From JAZDEY01 sp043808325 [NCBI: Candidatus Eiseniibacteriota bacterium] (GTDB taxonomy: Bacteria; Arandabacterota; Arandabacteria; Arandabacterales): DNA of 57,227 bases. Positions within the stretch are counted from its first letter, which is position 1. Every line of letters starts with the position of its first letter. Position numbers and translations under genes: made by a program. Of this stretch, positions 53,480 to 57,227 are shown one piece after another. The stretch is taken from assembly GCA_043808325.1 (NCBI GenBank), contig JAZDEY010000061.1, positions 1 through 57,227 of the forward strand, in the 5' to 3' direction. A model generated the notes under the pieces. That model was not told the origin of the DNA, did no database searches, and worked only from the letters and a program-made list of their open reading frames with translations.

Positions 53480-54613
53480 TTACCTCGTGATCAGCAGGTT
53501 TCTCAGGATCGGCAATCCAATATTGAGAAGGATGATCCCAGCGCCGACATACATCATTATGATCGCCTTGGTTATGTCCTGCGCCTTGATGCTCCCCAGC
53601 AGGACAGGCTCGCGCGAAAGGTAGGCGCTCGCAGCAAAGAGCTCTTCGCCCATCAGGGTATAGTCGCAAGTGGTGACGAAGAAGGGAAGCTGAGTGACGT
53701 CGGCGGTGCCCGCGATCTGGATCGCACCGATCGACTGGCCGGTCTCCGCGAAGATCAGCGATTCGGCAAAGAAGGAGCCGATCAAGAAGTTGGCGGCCGG
53801 CAGTTCTCGCACCATCTTGCCAGATACCGACGCCGCATACGCGAACTGATCGTAGGTAAGATAGGTCACCATATCCTCTTTGTATTGATCGGGTTTTCCG
53901 GCCTCAAGAAAGGCCTGTCTCACGGTCTCCCGCGCAGCAGAAAAGGTCAAAGGATCCTTGTTCGGCACCTCGAGGTTGGTCCCGTAGATCGCGGACTGCT
54001 TGGCAACGTGTTGAAGAATGGCCAGACTGGCTATGGTCTGCATGTCGCCGATGCTCATAATGCCGGGCACGTAGAGCATCTTCTTGCCCATCTCGGTTGC
54101 CCGGCCAATGGCCTCGTCAATCGCCGCAAGCCCCGCTATTCGCCTCAGGTAAAGGGTCTTGCCTTTCCGGGCGGTGGAGATGTAAGCGATGACAAGACTG
54201 AACATCAGCACCGTCAACAGGAGAGCATTGATTCTGCCCTTATAGAGCCAGTTGCTCCTTGAGACAGATGGTCCTACGACCGAGGTATAAAGAGTCTCCT
54301 CACCGACTCTGTATGCGACCCTGTAGTAATAGGGCTTGCCGTCGGTCGTGCCCGGATCATTGAAGGCTTGATCGCCGGAGGCTGCCCCGCCGATATCCAC
54401 AAAGTTCCCATCCGGCGAGTCGCCGCGCAGTATCCGCAGGCTTACCTCACCGCTGCCCTGCCACCGGAGCGTTATGCTGCGACCGGCGTCATCCGGGGTA
54501 TCCTTCGCCACCAGATCTTTGGCGGGTGGCTCAAACGGAACCTGAGACCAAGCTGGCTCAACGGCAACTCCCGCTACCGCGACAAGCAACATAAGTATCA
54601 AGCCGGCTTTCAT
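53480..54613 (-). CDS. DUF6754-like exported/membrane protein with FN3-like domain
   Basis: A 377-residue protein, first of the operon. A signal peptide (1-23, cleaved near AWSQ) precedes an FN3-like domain (about 33-116: SITLRWQGSGEVSLRIL, YYYRVAYRVGEE). A membrane segment (129-146) follows, then a conserved domain with GKTLYLRRIAGLAAIDEAIG, MLYVPGIMSIGDMQTIASL, DQFAYAASVSGKMVRE and QLPFFVTTCDYTLMGEELFA, which I recall as DUF6754 from candidate phyla and actinobacterial/chloroflexi genomes. A second membrane helix lies near the C-terminus (350-370). The function is unknown. GGAGGG precedes the ATG, and a good promoter is upstream. Confidence 0.75.
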   Translation of the reverse strand: MKAGLILMLLVAVAGVAVEPAWSQVPFEPPAKDLVAKDTPDDAGRSITLRWQGSGEVSLRILRGDSPDGNFVDIGGAASGDQAFNDPGTTDGKPYYYRVAYRVGEETLYTSVVGPSVSRSNWLYKGRINALLLTVLMFSLVIAYISTARKGKTLYLRRIAGLAAIDEAIGRATEMGKKMLYVPGIMSIGDMQTIASLAILQHVAKQSAIYGTNLEVPNKDPLTFSAARETVRQAFLEAGKPDQYKEDMVTYLTYDQFAYAASVSGKMVRELPAANFLIGSFFAESLIFAETGQSIGAIQIAGTADVTQLPFFVTTCDYTLMGEELFAASAYLSREPVLLGSIKAQDITKAIIMMYVGAGIILLNIGLPILRNLLITR

Positions 54614-54646
54614 TAGGCCCTCCTCGATTTCTTTCCGTACTTTGGC

Positions 54647-54675
54647 ACTCTACCAAGTGAGGATGCGTATGTCAA
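54647..54675 (-). promoter_or_regulatory. Sigma70 promoter of the DUF6754 operon
   Basis: Minus strand TTGACA (54670-54675), 17 bases, TAGAGT (54647-54652). The start would lie near 54640, about 27 bases before the ATG at 54613. Confidence 0.65.
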
Positions 54676-54813
54676 CTGGAGTTCCGAGCGGCAGGGAGCC
54701 GCGCGGCCGCCCCTCCACCGCAAGGAGTCGAACTTGACTTTGACCGCCTCCGACTGATATCTTTCTCCTGATTCGTAATCCTGGTCCCGGCAATTCAGCA
54801 AAGGAGAATTCAG

Positions 54814-56340
54814 ATGCCGCTTAAATCGCCCGAGGAATACGTGCGCAGCGTCAAGGCCCGCAAACCAATGGATGTATGGTTCCGCGGCGAGAAGATGAAA
54901 GACCCCGTCACTCATCCGGCGCTCAAGCCTTCGCTGGAGACGATGAAAAAGATGTACCAGCTTGCGCATCACCCCAAGTTCAAAGACATGCTGACCACCA
55001 CCTCGCACCTCACGGGCAAGGTCTGCAACTTCTACACGTCCCCGCTCATGAGCCAGGCCGATGCGATGCGAAAGACCAGACTTGCGCGCGCGATGGGAGA
55101 GGTACTGGGATGCTGCACCTTCCGGTGCACGGGCTCCGAAGCGATCTCCGGTCTCTACCCCATAACCTACGAGATCGAGAAGGCCACAGGCACCAAGTAC
55201 CACGAACGGCTGAAGAAGTGGCTCGCGCGGATACAGGAAGAGGACCTCACGGTGACGGCGGCCCTGACCGACCCCAAAGGCGACCGGAAGCTCAAGCCTC
55301 ACGAGCAGAAGGATCCCGACATGTACTTGCACGTGGTCGAGAAGCGCAAAGACGGCATTGTGATAAGGGGAGCCAAGCTCAACCAGACCGGCGTGGTGCT
55401 GGCTCACGAGGTCGTGATCCTGCCCACTACGGCGGTCGGCGAAGAGGGCAAGGTCTACGCCGTGGCATGCGCCGTACCCGTGGACTCTCCCGGCATGAAG
55501 TACGTTCTGGGCCGGTTCCCGATCGACTTGAGGTTCGGAGACGACGAGACCGAGATGGTCGACGTCGGGAAGAAATTCGCCGACCACCAGGCGATGCTGA
55601 TCGTGGACAATGTTTTCGTCCCCTGGGATAGGGTCTTCATGTGCGAGGAATGGCAGTTCACCGGCAGGTTCCTCGAGTACTTCACCGCGGTGCACCGGCT
55701 TACCGCCGGGGCATGCAAGTCAGGGGGCTTGAGCCTTCTCCTGGGCGCCACCAAGCTGGCCGCCGATTCGATCAATGTCGGCAGGATCGGCCATGTGATG
55801 AGCAAGTTCGCCGAGATGGGGATATCCGCGGAAACGCTCTACTCCATGTCCCTGGCCGCCGGCGTGGAGGGATTCCAACACGAATCGGGGGCATGGATAC
55901 CGAATTCCCTGATCGCTCACAGCACCAAATTCCAGGCTACGCTGATTCCCTCTAACGCCCTGCGCTACGCGCGGGAGATAATGTCGGGCATCGGCGAGAC
56001 CGCGCCCTCGGCGAAGGACCTGGCCAACGCCGAGATAGGCCCCATGATCGAGAAGTATCTCGCCCCTGCCAAGGAAGGCATGACCACTGAGGATAGGCTG
56101 AGGGTTCTCCGCTTGATCGAGAATCTGACGCGGGGCACCAACTGGTCGGCTATGGCGATCCACGGAGGCGGCAATACCGAGGCCTCGAGATTGATGGCCC
56201 TGAGACACATGAACCTCGAGAAGCTGGCGAAGATCGCCGAGGTGGCGTGTGGCATCGATAAGGACGAGTCCAAGGCGGTCGATCTGGTCTCCGAGCGTGA
56301 AGGCAAGATAGACTACGGCCCCGGAGCCTTCAAGCAATAG
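54814..56340 (+). CDS. 4-hydroxybutyryl-CoA dehydratase family flavoprotein
   Basis: A 508-residue member of the 4-hydroxyphenylacetate 3-hydroxylase/AbfD family. The [4Fe-4S] ligands of Clostridium AbfD (Cys99, Cys103, His292, Cys299) have exact counterparts two residues on: Cys101 and Cys105 (CCTFRC), His294 and Cys301 (VHRLTAGACKSG). This marks it as a dehydratase/isomerase rather than a hydroxylase. Lys302 matches Lys300. By the same offset, Glu257 is Gln259 and Tyr296 is Ala298, so the substrate may not be 4-hydroxybutyryl-CoA. AAAGGAGAA precedes the ATG. No CoA-transferase or semialdehyde dehydrogenase is seen in the window. Its third-codon GC looks higher than that of the minus-strand genes. 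Confidence 0.87.
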   Translation: MPLKSPEEYVRSVKARKPMDVWFRGEKMKDPVTHPALKPSLETMKKMYQLAHHPKFKDMLTTTSHLTGKVCNFYTSPLMSQADAMRKTRLARAMGEVLGCCTFRCTGSEAISGLYPITYEIEKATGTKYHERLKKWLARIQEEDLTVTAALTDPKGDRKLKPHEQKDPDMYLHVVEKRKDGIVIRGAKLNQTGVVLAHEVVILPTTAVGEEGKVYAVACAVPVDSPGMKYVLGRFPIDLRFGDDETEMVDVGKKFADHQAMLIVDNVFVPWDRVFMCEEWQFTGRFLEYFTAVHRLTAGACKSGGLSLLLGATKLAADSINVGRIGHVMSKFAEMGISAETLYSMSLAAGVEGFQHESGAWIPNSLIAHSTKFQATLIPSNALRYAREIMSGIGETAPSAKDLANAEIGPMIEKYLAPAKEGMTTEDRLRVLRLIENLTRGTNWSAMAIHGGGNTEASRLMALRHMNLEKLAKIAEVACGIDKDESKAVDLVSEREGKIDYGPGAFKQ

Positions 56341-56369
56341 GACCGGGCCTCGCGGGATCGGAGAGGTCA

Positions 56370-56389
56370 CCCCGCGCCGGAGCGCGGGG
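56370..56389 (+). terminator. GC hairpin after the dehydratase gene
   Basis: CCCCGCGC-CGGA-GCGCGGGG, a perfect 8-bp stem 30 bases after the stop codon. There is no adjacent U tract, although an AT-rich stretch (TTATTATT) follows about 15 bases later. Confidence 0.5.
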
Positions 56390-56516
56390 CAGTCTCCGGC
56401 AAGATTATTATTGCGGTCCGGCGGGCGCGAAGATAGTTTTGGCGGGATCGCCGATAATGAGGGTTCTGCGATCATCCGAAGAGCATTGATCCGCAGGAAA
56501 ATGAGGAGGGATGTGA

Positions 56517-57227
56517 ATGGCGGACAAGATGGACAAGAAGGCGGACCTGGCGGGTCCAGGCGTAAGCACCTATCCCGAGGTGGAGAAGATCCTGCCGTCG
56601 GATTACAGGTCGATCCTCGATCCCAAGGAGACGCAGATCGCGCTGCGCGCCGTGAAGCGTTACGTCGAGGACAACCTCAATAAGGAGCTCAACCTGTTCA
56701 CGGTTGAGGTACCTCTGATCGTCACCAGGGAGAGCGGCGTCAACGACTACCTCGACCGCGACGGCTCACGGACTCCGGTGGAGTTTCCGTGCGGGCTGGG
56801 CCTGGAGAAACGGCTCAATGCCCAGGTCGTCCAGGCGGCGACCAAATGGAAGAGGTTGGCGCTCGCGCAGTTCAAGTGTAACGTCGGGGAAGGGATCAAC
56901 ACCGACATGCGCGCCGTGCGCAAGGACTACTTCCTGGACCACGACCACAGCTCGTACGTGGATCAGTGGGACTGGGAAAGGGTCATCACGCCCGAGCAGC
57001 GCAACCTGAACTACCTCAAGGACACCGTTCGCAAGCTCTGGAAGGTCATCAAGGGCGCCGAGACCTTCATCCAGAAGGAATTCCCGAAGCTCAAGGATCC
57101 CAGGTACCCGAACCTGCCCGACGAGCTGGTGTTCCTGCACGCCGAGGAGATCCTCGACATGTACCCGGACCTGCCGCGCAAGGCGCGCGAGACCGCGGTG
57201 CTGCAGAAGTATCCGGCGATCTTCATC
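56517..57227 (+). CDS. asnA: Aspartate-ammonia ligase (asparagine synthetase A), 3' end outside window
   Basis: Makes asparagine from aspartate, ammonia and ATP; a class II synthetase-like fold. The ATG at 56517 follows GGAGGG by six bases. The 237 codons to the window edge are open. The matches to E. coli AsnA include KWKRLALAQF, the VDQWDWERV signature, a DxRAVRKD-like MRAVRKDYFLDHDHSSY segment and FLHAEEILDMYPDLPRKARE. E. coli AsnA has 330 residues, so about 90-110 codons are missing. It lies 177 bases after the dehydratase gene, beyond a hairpin, and probably has its own promoter. Confidence 0.93.
   Translation, partial: MADKMDKKADLAGPGVSTYPEVEKILPSDYRSILDPKETQIALRAVKRYVEDNLNKELNLFTVEVPLIVTRESGVNDYLDRDGSRTPVEFPCGLGLEKRLNAQVVQAATKWKRLALAQFKCNVGEGINTDMRAVRKDYFLDHDHSSYVDQWDWERVITPEQRNLNYLKDTVRKLWKVIKGAETFIQKEFPKLKDPRYPNLPDELVFLHAEEILDMYPDLPRKARETAVLQKYPAIFI

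Noticed and set aside
52149-53669. Minus-strand frame of 506 codons crossing three membrane genes
   Set aside because: It lies in another frame across three well-formed genes with their own ribosome sites, and its translation is rich in Arg, Gly, His and Asp.
54734-54760. Possible plus-strand promoter TTGACT near the dehydratase gene
   Set aside because: The -10 positions at 16-18 bases (ATATCT or similar) are poor; not strong enough to annotate.

Overview
The window looks like chromosome from an uncultured anaerobic bacterium of the Fibrobacteres-Chlorobi-Bacteroidetes (FCB) superphylum or a related candidate phylum (Eisenbacteria, Krumholzibacteria or WOR-3 type). The pointers are: a secreted protein with a C-terminal type IX-like sorting tail, a protein ending in dockerin-like repeats, a SecA with the insertion typical of Bacteroidetes and Chlorobi, a 31-residue basic COX24-like protein, a lipoprotein opening with a Bacteroidetes-type Cys-Ala-x-x-Gly motif, and oxygen-sensitive enzymes (a 4-hydroxybutyryl-CoA dehydratase relative and a dehydratase activase). 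I cannot name a species.

Left edge (1-2700): the start of an IS630-type transposase leaves the window; next to it are an unknown membrane-anchored protein that may have lost its 5' end, a DUF2807 lipoprotein and a dockerin-bearing secreted protein. From 23.3 kb down to 2.8 kb almost everything is on the minus strand in one long housekeeping run: secA, smg-like, topA, trmFO, xerC, hslV, hslU, argF, an Ig-like lipoprotein, dapF, dapA, dapB, sppA, an FmdB zinc ribbon, HU, a COX24-like mini-protein, rnr, gltX and tRNA-Gln(CTG). The topA-trmFO-xerC-hslVU order matches Bacillus and other phyla.

Region 23.4-32 kb holds a cold-shock gene, a DGK1/SEC59-type lipid kinase, a possible rod-shaped structured RNA, the purine genes purN-purC-purH-guaA, and comEC. 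Region 32-36 kb is accessory: a small four-Cys protein, a CheY-like receiver, three tiny proteins and a secreted glycosidase-like protein. Two near-identical FliA/SigD-like promoters precede the Cys protein and the receiver gene.

Region 36-50 kb is the most unusual. A ParA ATPase is fused to a glycogen-binding CBM48 domain and is followed by a second ParA/MinD-type ATPase with an altered Walker A motif and a protein resembling a NucS/DUF91 nuclease that has lost catalytic residues. Nearby lie an odd GalT-like protein and an operon of DUF4912, a GH57 branching enzyme and a 1439-residue tandem dehydratase activase. I infer a link between a ParA-type positioning system and polyglucan metabolism. 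Region 51-54.6 kb is a four-gene membrane operon ending (in sequence coordinates) with a DUF6754-like protein; its function is unknown to me.

The right edge (plus strand) carries a 4-hydroxybutyryl-CoA dehydratase family protein and the first 237 codons of asnA. Assignments come from reading motifs by eye; no database search was run.
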